A stretch of DNA of 64,000 nt from Pirellula sp. Its GTDB lineage: Bacteria; Planctomycetota; Planctomycetia; Pirellulales; PNKZ01. The translations under genes and the position numbers were made by a program. Below, piece after piece: positions 52,963-61,809 of this stretch. The DNA lies in assembly GCA_013822735.1 (NCBI GenBank), contig PNKZ01000004.1, positions 1 to 64,000 on the forward strand, written 5' to 3'. Position 1 is the stretch's first letter; every line of letters starts with the position of its first letter. A model generated the notes under the pieces. That model was not told where the DNA came from. It did no database searches and saw nothing but the letters and a program-made list of their open reading frames with translations.

Positions 52963-55488
52963 ATGTTTTCCCTCCTCGCGCAAGCGACGGTTCGCACGAC
53001 GTTTGAATGGGGCCGCGTGCGCGCTCCCGAAGATTGGCTTTTGCCGATCGGTGTAACGACGTTGATCTTGGCATACGTCTGGTGGATGTATCGCCGCGAC
53101 ACGCGCGAACTGCGGCCGTGGGCCTCGATCACGCTCATGGTCTTGCGGACCTTGGTGTTTGCGTCGCTGCTTGTCGTCTGGCTTCGTCCGCAATGGCGGA
53201 AGGAGGAAGATGTCGTAACGCCGTCGCGTGTCGTGGTGCTGGTCGATACAAGCCTGAGCATGGCCGAAGCAGCCCGCGATGGAACGCCCGACAACCCCGT
53301 GCCGGCGTCCGGCTCGCAAGCTTCCGGCATTCCGCAAGGCTCGCGCTCCGCGGCGGCGCTCTCGCTGCTGGAATCGCCGGCCTGGAACGACTTACGCAAA
53401 ACGCATGAGCTCCACATCGTCGCCTTCGGCGGCTCTCAATCGCGCTCGATCGGCATTTTGCCGAAACTTGAGGCGATCGATACAACAGCAACGCCGCCCT
53501 CCCCGGTATCGACGGCCGGCAAGCCGGAAGCTCCGCTCGACTTAGCCAAGCAATTGCAGCCGGCCGATGCGGAAACGCGACTGGGCGACGCTCTTACGCA
53601 GCAACTGTTTCAACATCGGACCGCGCCCGTGGCCGGCATGGTGCTATTGACCGACGGCTGCCAGAACACCGGTCTCGCGCCGCTCGACGCGGTCGCGCGG
53701 GCGAAGGCCGATCGGCTGCCGCTGCCGCCGTTGTTTCCCGTCGGACTCGGCTCGGCGGCGGAAGTGAAGAACGTCCGTGTGCAAGACATCGCCGCTCCGG
53801 CCCGCACGTACCCCGACGACGAGTTCACGGTCAAGGCGTACATCCAGGCGCAGGGCATGGCAGGCCGCTCCGTGACGGTCGACCTTCTGTGGCGCGACGT
53901 CGCCCCCTCGGGCGAGCCGATTGCAAGCGCCGCGCCGCTCGGGAAGCAGTCGAAGCAGGTCGCACTACCGGAAGACGGGCGGCCGATCGCCGTCGAATTT
54001 ACGTTGAAGCCGGAGAAGCTGGGTCGCACGACGGTGCAGGTGGCCGTGCAGAATCCCCCGTCGGACGATCACAATCGGTCCGACAACGCGATGGACGCCG
54101 ATGTGGAGATCACCGATCGACGGAATCGCATTCTGCTATTCGCGTCGGCGGCGACGCGCGAGTATCAGTTCCTCCGTAATCAACTGCAACGCATTCTGCG
54201 TAGCGACGGTTCGAAGGACAAAGAATTTGTCGTCGACGTCGTGCTGCAAACCGGCAGTGACGGCGTGTCGCAAGATTCGAGCGAAATCGTCCCGACGTTT
54301 CCGGAAACAGCCGAGGCGCTCAATCAGTACGACTGCATTATCGCGTTCGACCCTGATTGGCGGCAGTTGTCTCCCGACCAATCGACGATTCTCAAAAAAT
54401 GGGTGGAGAACGAAGCCGGCGGATTGATCCTCGTCGCCGGCCGTATCTACTCCGACGCCACGGCACGCGATCCGGACCTCGGCGCGGTGCGCAGCCTGTA
54501 TCCGGTGGAATTCGGGCGGTTGTTCGCCGCCGATCGGACGTTGGCCGGTAAGTCGGAGCCTTGGGCGTTGGCGTTCACCGCCGAGGGGCAGAAGAGCGAG
54601 TTTCTGCGCCTCGGCGAAGCCGGGGCCGGTAGCGAACTTTGGGACGCCTTCCCAGGTTTCTTCGATTACTACCCCGTGAAGGGCGTGAAGGATAAAGCCG
54701 TTGCGTTGGCCGGGCTCAGTGCGCCGAAAGAGGGCGCTGCCGGGGGCGAAGAGGAACGATCGTATCTCCTGGTGGATCGAGCTACCGGCGCGGGGCGCGT
54801 GCTCTACATCGGTAGCGGCGAGTTCTGGCGATTGCGCTCGAAGAACTCCGCGAGCTTCACGCGGCTCTACACGCAGATGGTCCGCCACGTATCCCAAGCG
54901 CGGCTCTTACGCGATTCGAAGCGCGGCGTGCTGCTGATCGATCACGATAACGGACGCTACGTCCTCAACGACGTCGTCGAAGTGCGTGCTCGACTGATGG
55001 ACGCGCAAGCCGCGCCGCTCAAGGCCGACAAGATGCCGATGACCGTCGTAGCGCCGGACCACACCTCGTTCACGGTCGACCTCATGCCCGACCCGGCGCT
55101 CCCCGGCAACTTTCGCGGCTTATTTCCGGTGCGGCAGTCGGGCTCGTATCGCATGGACCTGCTGCTGGCCGACGGCGAACGCGATCTGCTGACGCGGAGG
55201 CTGCAAGTACGCGTGCCGAACAAGGAAAGCGAAGACGTGCGGCTCAACGTCCCGCTATTGCGCGACTTGGCTTCGGCCACACAGGGAACCTTCTTCGAAG
55301 GGGCCGACTCGGTGTTTTCTCAAGCGCCGGGTGCCAAGCCGCTTTCCCTGCTTTTAGCGGATAAGACGCGCATAACGCCCCGTTTAGCGCGGCCCGTCTC
55401 GCTGTGGGACAACCAGTGGACGCTAATCGTGATTTGTTCGTTGCTCTGTTTGGAGTGGTTGTTAAGACGTCTGCTAAAATTGGCATAG
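52963..55488 (+). CDS. Membrane VWA-type protein
   Basis: An 841-residue protein whose ATG immediately follows the stop of the BatA-like gene (TAAATG). Two N-terminal helices lie at about 28-45 and 57-77, then a VWA-like domain with VLVDTSLSMAEA (DxSxS). A long extracytoplasmic region includes a class I glutamine-amidotransferase-like stretch (about 380-560: ILLFASAATREYQF, CIIAFDPDW, GGLILVAGRIY). A C-terminal helix is WTLIVICSLLCLEWLL. A similar layout is found in planctomycete partners of MoxR. Ligand and role unknown. Confidence 0.8.
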   Translation: MFSLLAQATVRTTFEWGRVRAPEDWLLPIGVTTLILAYVWWMYRRDTRELRPWASITLMVLRTLVFASLLVVWLRPQWRKEEDVVTPSRVVVLVDTSLSMAEAARDGTPDNPVPASGSQASGIPQGSRSAAALSLLESPAWNDLRKTHELHIVAFGGSQSRSIGILPKLEAIDTTATPPSPVSTAGKPEAPLDLAKQLQPADAETRLGDALTQQLFQHRTAPVAGMVLLTDGCQNTGLAPLDAVARAKADRLPLPPLFPVGLGSAAEVKNVRVQDIAAPARTYPDDEFTVKAYIQAQGMAGRSVTVDLLWRDVAPSGEPIASAAPLGKQSKQVALPEDGRPIAVEFTLKPEKLGRTTVQVAVQNPPSDDHNRSDNAMDADVEITDRRNRILLFASAATREYQFLRNQLQRILRSDGSKDKEFVVDVVLQTGSDGVSQDSSEIVPTFPETAEALNQYDCIIAFDPDWRQLSPDQSTILKKWVENEAGGLILVAGRIYSDATARDPDLGAVRSLYPVEFGRLFAADRTLAGKSEPWALAFTAEGQKSEFLRLGEAGAGSELWDAFPGFFDYYPVKGVKDKAVALAGLSAPKEGAAGGEEERSYLLVDRATGAGRVLYIGSGEFWRLRSKNSASFTRLYTQMVRHVSQARLLRDSKRGVLLIDHDNGRYVLNDVVEVRARLMDAQAAPLKADKMPMTVVAPDHTSFTVDLMPDPALPGNFRGLFPVRQSGSYRMDLLLADGERDLLTRRLQVRVPNKESEDVRLNVPLLRDLASATQGTFFEGADSVFSQAPGAKPLSLLLADKTRITPRLARPVSLWDNQWTLIVICSLLCLEWLLRRLLKLA

Positions 55489-55519
55489 GCGGAAAACGCG
55501 AACCGGTGGCCCATCACGC

Positions 55520-57760
55520 ATGGCTGTAGCTTCGGAAAAACACGACGCCGTCCTCCGTTCGTTGCGACGAACGCTAGGAGCGGTGCGCCGTCGCATCCGC
55601 GCGTACGTGGGCGTGGAAGGAATCGCCGCAACCATTGCAACCTTCGGCGTTGCGCTTTGGGCCGTGCTGGCCCTAGATCGGTTCTTCGAGCCGGGCCGGG
55701 CCGTGCGATGGTTGTTTCTCGCGGCGGCCTTCGGCTCTACGTTGGTCGTCTTCTATCGCAAGTTCTTTCGCCGCTTTTTCGCCCGGCTCCCGGACGCCTC
55801 GCTGGCGCTGCTCTTGGAGCGTCGCTTTCCGGCCTTGAACGAGTCGCTCCTTACCAGTATCGAACTCGGCCCTCATGAACTCACCGAAAACGGTCGGGCC
55901 ATGCTCGCCTCGGCCGGCACGGAAGCACGGCGTCGCTTGTCCGACATCCGCTTCGATCAATTGTTCGATGTTCGGCCGCGTCGCGCGGCGATCGCTTTGG
56001 CGACTCTGCTCTCTCTCTCGATTGCCGGATTCGCACTCGCTCGGCCCGACCTCTTCCGCTTCGGCGTCGAGCGTTTGCTCGGTCGCACGAACGAACTCTG
56101 GCCCCGCTACACGGATCTCACGGTCGACGGCTTCGTCAACGGCGAGCGCGTCGTGGCCCGCGGCGCCGATCTCGACTTGATCGTGCGCGCCGACACGGCG
56201 AAACAGGTTCCTACCACGGTTTATCTCTACTATGAATCGGAAGACGGCGGCGTCGAAGAAGAGCTCGTCATGGACCTCGAGGGGAAAGCCCGCCCCGACG
56301 TCGACAAGCACCAACTCTACAAAGCCCCGCTGCGAGGACTCGTCTCGACGTTGCTGCTCGACATTCGCGGCGGCGACGCCCGCCTGCGCGATTTGAAGAT
56401 TCGCGTCGTCGAGCGTCCGCGAATCGCGATCGATTTGCATTGCAAGTACCCGGCCTATACCGGGCGCGCCGACGGCGTGCTGCCGCGCGTCAGCGGCATC
56501 GTCCCGCTTCCCCAAGGAACCATCGTCACGGTCTTCGCCGAGTCGGATAAGCCGCTCCGCGCCGTGGCTGCCAAAATTCCCGATGGTCGCAATGCCGCCA
56601 AAGACGTCCGCATCGAATTGCCGACGGAAGACGAAAAGAGCCGGCACTTCCAAGTCGAGCTCGGCGCCGTCCACGCAGACGCCGCCGCCACGTTTCAACT
56701 TTTCGACACCGACGGTATCGACAACACGGAACTGCTGACGCTCCAAGCAGTGCCCGACGCCGCGCCCAGTTTCCAAAACCTGGCCCGCAAAGGCGTCGAT
56801 GCGTCGGTAACGCCGCAAGCGCGCCTGCCGTTCGCCGGCAAAGCGGCCGACGATTACGGCCTGGCGCGCCTGTGGTTCGACTACGCCGTCGACGGCGGCG
56901 AGCCGACCGCGCGCGTGTTCACCCACAATCCCGCCGGGGCGCGCGAAACGCCCATTGATGAAGTGCTCGAAGTACGCGATCTCGCATCCGGCCCCTCCTC
57001 CTCGTCGCCGGCCATCGGGCAGAGTTTCACGATCACGACCAAGGCCCAAGACAATCGCTCGCTTCCGGACCAACCCGAAGGCAACATCGCCGCCGGCGAC
57101 GTATTCAACTTCGCAGTCGTGTCCGATGCCGATTTGCTCCGGCTCTTGGAGGCCCGCGAAATCATGTTTCGCGAGCAGTTCAAAGCACTCATCGAAAAAG
57201 TGACGCGCGATCGCGATTCTCTGGTTTCCGTCAATGCAGCGCCTGCGGCGACCGCGCCCGACGCGGAAGTGGGCGACGGCGACGCCCCGGTCGATCGGAA
57301 TCGGATCGTCGTCGATCAGGCCCGCAATCACACGAAGGAAAACAAGGCGGAGACGCTGACCGTCGCCGCGGGCTTTGCGGCCATCGTCGAGGAAATTATC
57401 AACAACCGGGTCGTCGAAGGAGATCGCCTGCGGCAACGGCTCAGCGACGATATCGCCGCGCCGCTGCGGCGTATCGGCGAAGTCCGCTTTCCGGAGTACG
57501 AAGAGAAGCTCACCGCGCTCAAGTTGCTTGTCGACCGCACGACGAAAGATCCCGCGGCGATCGAAGCCGCGCGCCGCGACGCCCAGCGCACGGCCGACGC
57601 CATCCTCATCGAGATGAACGTCGTCCTCAACAAGATGCTCGAATTGGAATCGTTCAAAGAAGCCGTCGACCTGTTGCGGGCCATCATCGCCATGCAAAAG
57701 GAAGTCGGCGATAAGACCAACGCCCAGCGTCAGAACAAGCTGCGGCTCTTGGAGGACTAA
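55520..57760 (+). CDS. DUF4175-like membrane protein
   Basis: A 746-residue protein. Two N-terminal helices (about 35-52 and 58-75) and one at about 155-172 anchor it; between them lies LALLLERRFPALNESLLTSIEL, typical of DUF4175-type proteins. The large C-terminal part is extracytoplasmic with beta-sandwich segments (VPDAAPSFQN, AADDYGLARLWFDYAVDGG) and a helical tail (about 560-746). Function unknown. It is three bases before the next gene. Confidence 0.75.
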   Translation: MAVASEKHDAVLRSLRRTLGAVRRRIRAYVGVEGIAATIATFGVALWAVLALDRFFEPGRAVRWLFLAAAFGSTLVVFYRKFFRRFFARLPDASLALLLERRFPALNESLLTSIELGPHELTENGRAMLASAGTEARRRLSDIRFDQLFDVRPRRAAIALATLLSLSIAGFALARPDLFRFGVERLLGRTNELWPRYTDLTVDGFVNGERVVARGADLDLIVRADTAKQVPTTVYLYYESEDGGVEEELVMDLEGKARPDVDKHQLYKAPLRGLVSTLLLDIRGGDARLRDLKIRVVERPRIAIDLHCKYPAYTGRADGVLPRVSGIVPLPQGTIVTVFAESDKPLRAVAAKIPDGRNAAKDVRIELPTEDEKSRHFQVELGAVHADAAATFQLFDTDGIDNTELLTLQAVPDAAPSFQNLARKGVDASVTPQARLPFAGKAADDYGLARLWFDYAVDGGEPTARVFTHNPAGARETPIDEVLEVRDLASGPSSSSPAIGQSFTITTKAQDNRSLPDQPEGNIAAGDVFNFAVVSDADLLRLLEAREIMFREQFKALIEKVTRDRDSLVSVNAAPAATAPDAEVGDGDAPVDRNRIVVDQARNHTKENKAETLTVAAGFAAIVEEIINNRVVEGDRLRQRLSDDIAAPLRRIGEVRFPEYEEKLTALKLLVDRTTKDPAAIEAARRDAQRTADAILIEMNVVLNKMLELESFKEAVDLLRAIIAMQKEVGDKTNAQRQNKLRLLED

Positions 57761-57763
57761 CGG

Positions 57764-59518
57764 ATGAACGCTCCTGCGAAATGCAAGACTCTCGGAATCG
57801 GCTTGATTGCCGTGATGCTGGCGTCGACTGTCGCGTTCGCGGCGCCGCCGGATGCCCCGGGCACTGCGGACGCCGGAAAAGCGAAAGCCGCCGGTTCATC
57901 GGCCGCTACGCCGGCAGGCTTGGCCGAAGAACAGCGCCGCGTTGCGGAAAAGTTCAAACGCTTCGAGCAAGTCATCAAGCTGCTCGCCCAATTCTCCGAC
58001 GAGGCCGATCAAGACCAAGCCAAACTCCTGCGGCAGGTGTTCGCCGAGAGCCAAGGACGTTCGCTCGACGGCAAGTTCGATGAACTCGTGAAAGTGCTCC
58101 AAGAGCGCCAACTGGCTCGCGCCTCGGGCGATCAACAAGAGATGACGCGACAGCTCGAAGAGTTGCTCGCCATGCTGCTCTCCGCCGAGCGCGGCAAGGA
58201 GCTCAAAAGCGAACAAGCGCGCGTCAAGGAGTTCATCAAGCAAATCAAGCTGATGATCAACAAGCAAATGGAGCTCGAAGGGCGCACCGCCGACGGCGAC
58301 CCGAAGGAAGTGGCGCCCGACCAAGACAAGCTCGCCGAAAGCGCCGCCGAACTGGCCAAGAAAATGGCGCAAGGAAAACCGAACTCCGACGCTGCCGCGG
58401 GAAAGCCGAAACCGACGGAAGCCGCGCCGCAGGAACCGAAATCCGGAGACAAAAAGCCCGGAGACGAAAAGTCGGCCGATAAGAAACCGGGAGATTCCAA
58501 GTCCGGCGATCCGAAGCCTGGTGAAGCCAAGCCTGGTGAGGCGAAGCCGGGCGAGGCGAAGCCGGGCGAAAGCAAACCGTCGGAGGGCAAGCCGCAGTCG
58601 GGGAGTCCGCAAGAGGGCAAGCCTTCCGAAGGAAAGCCCCAACAGGGCCAACCACAACAGGGCCAACCACAGCAAGGCGAGCAAAGTCCGCAGCAAGCAC
58701 AACAATCTCCCCTCGATTCGCCGCAAAAGCGCGTCGAGGAAGCTCAGCGCCGTATGGAAGAGGCGCAGAAGCGCCTCGAAGAAGCCAAAAAAGACGGCGC
58801 GATGAAGGAGCAAGAGGAAGCGATTCGCGAACTCGAACAAGCGAAAGCCGAGTTAGAAGAAATCCTTCGTCAGCTCCGCGAAGAAGAACTGGCCCGCATT
58901 CTCGAACAGTTGGAGCGACGGTTCACGGAAATGCTCCGCAAGCAGGAAGCGGTTTACCGTGACACCAAGGGGCTACATGCCGTGCCGCTCGCCTCGCGCG
59001 GCAAGGGAGAAGAAATCGAGTCGGGCCGGTTGAGCCGCGAAGAAGGGCTGATCCTCGTCGATGCCGACAAGGCTCTGAACATTCTGAAAGAGGAAGGCTC
59101 CGCCGTGGCGTTCCCGCGCACCGTCGAACAAATGCGCGACGACATCGCTCAGGTTGTCGACCTGCTGGCGGCCGTCAAGGTTGACGAACTCACGCTCGCC
59201 ATTGAAGAAGACGTCATCTCGGCGCTCAAAGAATTGATCGAAGCGCTACAGCAGGCCAAGAAGGACATGAAAGATAAGAAGCCTCAGCCGCCGGGAGAGG
59301 GCCAAGGCGAAAACGAAAAACCGCTCGTCGATCGTATCGCCGAGCTCAAAATGATTCGTGCCCTGCAATTACGAGTGAATCGCCGTACCCGGTTGATTAA
59401 CGAAACGGTCGACGTCGCCGCGGATGCCGGCGCATTGGAAATGCTGCGCAAGCTGTCGCAGACCGAGCAAGAGGTCTTTGAGATTACCCGCGACATCGTT
59501 CTAGGGAAAAACAAATGA
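57764..59518 (+). CDS. Exported coiled-coil protein with low-complexity PGEAK repeats
   Basis: A 584-residue protein. GGAGG lies eight bases before the ATG, and residues 1-27 form a signal peptide. A helical region (about 45-175) is followed by a Lys/Pro/Glu low-complexity segment (about 215-320) made of KPGEA and KPQQGQP repeats, then a long coiled coil (about 320-395) and a helical C-terminal domain. The low-complexity part looks like a flexible spacer between two helical parts. The coiled coil and its position after DUF4175 suggest a structural partner of that protein. Its stop overlaps the next start. Confidence 0.72.
   Translation: MNAPAKCKTLGIGLIAVMLASTVAFAAPPDAPGTADAGKAKAAGSSAATPAGLAEEQRRVAEKFKRFEQVIKLLAQFSDEADQDQAKLLRQVFAESQGRSLDGKFDELVKVLQERQLARASGDQQEMTRQLEELLAMLLSAERGKELKSEQARVKEFIKQIKLMINKQMELEGRTADGDPKEVAPDQDKLAESAAELAKKMAQGKPNSDAAAGKPKPTEAAPQEPKSGDKKPGDEKSADKKPGDSKSGDPKPGEAKPGEAKPGEAKPGESKPSEGKPQSGSPQEGKPSEGKPQQGQPQQGQPQQGEQSPQQAQQSPLDSPQKRVEEAQRRMEEAQKRLEEAKKDGAMKEQEEAIRELEQAKAELEEILRQLREEELARILEQLERRFTEMLRKQEAVYRDTKGLHAVPLASRGKGEEIESGRLSREEGLILVDADKALNILKEEGSAVAFPRTVEQMRDDIAQVVDLLAAVKVDELTLAIEEDVISALKELIEALQQAKKDMKDKKPQPPGEGQGENEKPLVDRIAELKMIRALQLRVNRRTRLINETVDVAADAGALEMLRKLSQTEQEVFEITRDIVLGKNK
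58513..58680 (+). repeat. Tandem 15-bp coding repeats
   Basis: About five near-identical 15-base units (AAGCCTGGTGAAGCC type) encode PGEAK repeats, followed by two 15-base units CAACAGGGCCAACCA encoding QQGQP. Units differ mainly at third codon positions, so the array is not brand new. It lies within the low-complexity spacer of the exported coiled-coil protein and is a likely site of length variation. Confidence 0.75.
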
Positions 59519-60597
59519 CGTCGAGTAAACAAATCGTTCGCCGAGCGGCTTTGGCACTTTTGCTGATGACGATGTGCCTCGCCTGCGTCGAAGCCCGCGC
59601 GGCCGGTGAATCGCCAGGCTTAGAGAAGACCGAACAAGTGAAACGCCTCGGCCTCGCCGCCCCGGCCGACGTCCGCTCGCATCTCTTGCAAAGCCTCGCC
59701 GGCGCTGTGGCCGCAGATCCCGCCGTCGGCGCGGCGCTCCACGCGTTGTGGCAACCGCCGCAAGCCGCGGGCGACGACTTACTCGACCGCATCGCGGGCT
59801 CCGCGGCGCTTACCGACGATCGCGTCGCGCACCTGGTGCGCATTTGCTCCGGCCCCACCGAGCCTTGGTTCGTCGATTCTCCCGCTTGGCTCCACGACCA
59901 AACGTTCGATCCCTGGCTGCGTGATCAATTGCGCGTTTACTTCGGCCGTTGGTTGGCTCGGCGCAAGATGTACGACCAAGCGCTCTCGGTGCTCGCCGGG
60001 CTGGAGCCTGCCGACGTCGTGGACCCCGCCTCGCTGCTTTTCTATCAGGCAGCGGCCTACCATCATCAACTCCGCAAGGCCCCCGGCCTGCGAGCGATCG
60101 ACCAGTTGCTGAACGACGTCCGCGATTGCCCGTCACGATTTCAGGTGGTCGCCGGCCTCATGAAGGAAGACCTCAAGAAACTCGAAGACGACTCGCTCGA
60201 CCACATCGCCCGCCGCATGGACGACATTCGCCGCCGGCTCGATGAAGGGAACGCCGACAAGCGGACCCGTCGCATCGAAGACGGCGTCATCGCGTCGCTC
60301 GACAAAATGATCGAGGACATGGAAAAGAAACGCCAACAGCAGCAACAATCGGGCAGCGGCGGCGGCCAGTCGTCGTCGCCGATGCAGGATAGCCGCATCG
60401 CCAAGCAAAAAGGCCCCGGCCAAACCGATCCGAAAGACATCGGTCACAAATCGGAATGGGGCGATCTGCCGCCGGAAACGCGCGAGCAAATTCGCCAACA
60501 ACTCGGCCGCGATCTGCCGGCCCACTACTACGATCTGATTCAGCAATACTTCAATACGCCGCAAGGCCCTGGCGCTCCGGCCGGCCGTCGTCCTTAA
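59515..60597 (+). CDS. Exported protein of unknown function with Gln/Ser-rich spacer
   Basis: A 360-residue protein whose ATG overlaps the preceding stop (ATGA). A signal peptide (about 1-30) is followed by a helical domain with VHLVRICSGP-like segment, EPWFVDSPAWLHDQTFDPWL and repeated LLFYQAAAYHHQLRK-type helices. Residues about 275-320 are rich in Gln, Ser and Gly, and the C-terminal part reads LPPETREQIRQQLGRDLPAHYYDLIQQYF (two overlapping segments). This tail is recurrent in planctomycete operons of this kind. I do not recognise a function. Periplasmic. Confidence 0.65.
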   Translation: MTSSKQIVRRAALALLLMTMCLACVEARAAGESPGLEKTEQVKRLGLAAPADVRSHLLQSLAGAVAADPAVGAALHALWQPPQAAGDDLLDRIAGSAALTDDRVAHLVRICSGPTEPWFVDSPAWLHDQTFDPWLRDQLRVYFGRWLARRKMYDQALSVLAGLEPADVVDPASLLFYQAAAYHHQLRKAPGLRAIDQLLNDVRDCPSRFQVVAGLMKEDLKKLEDDSLDHIARRMDDIRRRLDEGNADKRTRRIEDGVIASLDKMIEDMEKKRQQQQQSGSGGGQSSSPMQDSRIAKQKGPGQTDPKDIGHKSEWGDLPPETREQIRQQLGRDLPAHYYDLIQQYFNTPQGPGAPAGRRP

Positions 60598-60621
60598 AAC
60601 TCTTCCCGTTCGAGAACTTGC

Positions 60622-61809
60622 ATGGTTTGGTCATTCGTCACCGTCGCCTTGTTGGCCGCGTCTCCCGAGTTTCAACTCGGATTGGCCGACGGTACGCAAG
60701 TGCGCGGCTCGCTCGCAGCGGCCACTGCCGACATGCTTGTCGTACAAACTGGAACGGGCCGGCGCGAGATCCCCGCTTCGCAAATGCTCACGATCGCTCC
60801 GGCCGCCGCCTCGGAGTATTTCGTCGCCGCGGCCACGGTGTGGATCGACCTGATCGACGGCTCGCAACTTTGGGCCGTCGACTACACGGTCGCCGACGGC
60901 ACCGCCTCGATTTCGTTCGGCCGTGATTTATCGATCACCTTGCCGATTAGCGCCATTCGCTCCGTCCGCCTCAAGGAACAGCCGGAAGCTATCGCAAAAC
61001 AGTGGGAAGCCGTGCTGAAACAAACTCCCAAAGCAGACCTGATTGTCATTCGCGAAGAGAACGCGATCGACTATCTGGAAGGTTTGTTCGGCGCAGTCAC
61101 GAACGAGTCCGTCGAGTTTGAGCTCGACGGCGACAAGATTCCTGTGAAGCGACCGAAAGTCGAAGGGCTGGTTTACTATCACGCCAAGCAATCGACGCTG
61201 CCGCCGGGCATCTGCACGGTAACCGATCGCGCCGGCTCGCGGATTCAAGTCGCCTCGATGACCTTGACCGACGGCAAACTCCGCCTCACTACTCCCGCCG
61301 GCGCGGTGCTGCCGCTGCCGCTGGAACGTGTTTCGGCGATCGACTTCCCGGCCCGCTATCTGAGCGATTTCAAGCCGGAGCACATCGCTTTTGAAACACG
61401 TGTTCGCGAGCCGCGCGGCGTCGCCGAACGCATCGCCCAACGTTATCAACCGCGCTTCGACCGCGCGTTGGAAATCGGCCCGATGCGTCTCGCCGGGCGT
61501 GAGTATGCCAAGGGAGTGGCTCTGCACAGTCGGAGCGAAGTTACCTGGCTGCTGACGGAACCGTTCGTGAAGTTCTCCGCTGTTGCAGGCATCGACGATC
61601 GCGTCCGTCCGCACGGCAACGTCCGCCTCATTATTCGCGGCGACGATCGGGTGCTCCTCGAACAAACCGTGCAGGGCGCCGACGCTCCGCTCCCGATCTC
61701 GCTCGATCTTACCGGCGTGACCCGCTTGAAGATCACCGTCGATTTCGGCGACGACGGCATCGAAGCCGGCGACTATCTCGATCTCTGCGATCCGAGGCTC
61801 TACAAATGA
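60622..61809 (+). CDS. Exported NPCBM-domain protein
   Basis: A 395-residue protein with a short signal peptide-like start (VTVALLAAS). Two small beta-rich repeats (FQLGLADGTQVRG, WVDLIDGSQLWA-like) lie near the N terminus. The C-terminal part (about 255-395) is an NPCBM/NEW2 domain: MRLAGREYAKGVALHSRSEVTW, FSAVAGIDDRV and VLLEQTVQGAD. This galactose-binding-like module binds carbohydrate or cell-wall polymers. The stop overlaps the next start as ATGA. Likely periplasmic or surface-bound adaptor. Confidence 0.8.
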   Translation: MVWSFVTVALLAASPEFQLGLADGTQVRGSLAAATADMLVVQTGTGRREIPASQMLTIAPAAASEYFVAAATVWIDLIDGSQLWAVDYTVADGTASISFGRDLSITLPISAIRSVRLKEQPEAIAKQWEAVLKQTPKADLIVIREENAIDYLEGLFGAVTNESVEFELDGDKIPVKRPKVEGLVYYHAKQSTLPPGICTVTDRAGSRIQVASMTLTDGKLRLTTPAGAVLPLPLERVSAIDFPARYLSDFKPEHIAFETRVREPRGVAERIAQRYQPRFDRALEIGPMRLAGREYAKGVALHSRSEVTWLLTEPFVKFSAVAGIDDRVRPHGNVRLIIRGDDRVLLEQTVQGADAPLPISLDLTGVTRLKITVDFGDDGIEAGDYLDLCDPRLYK

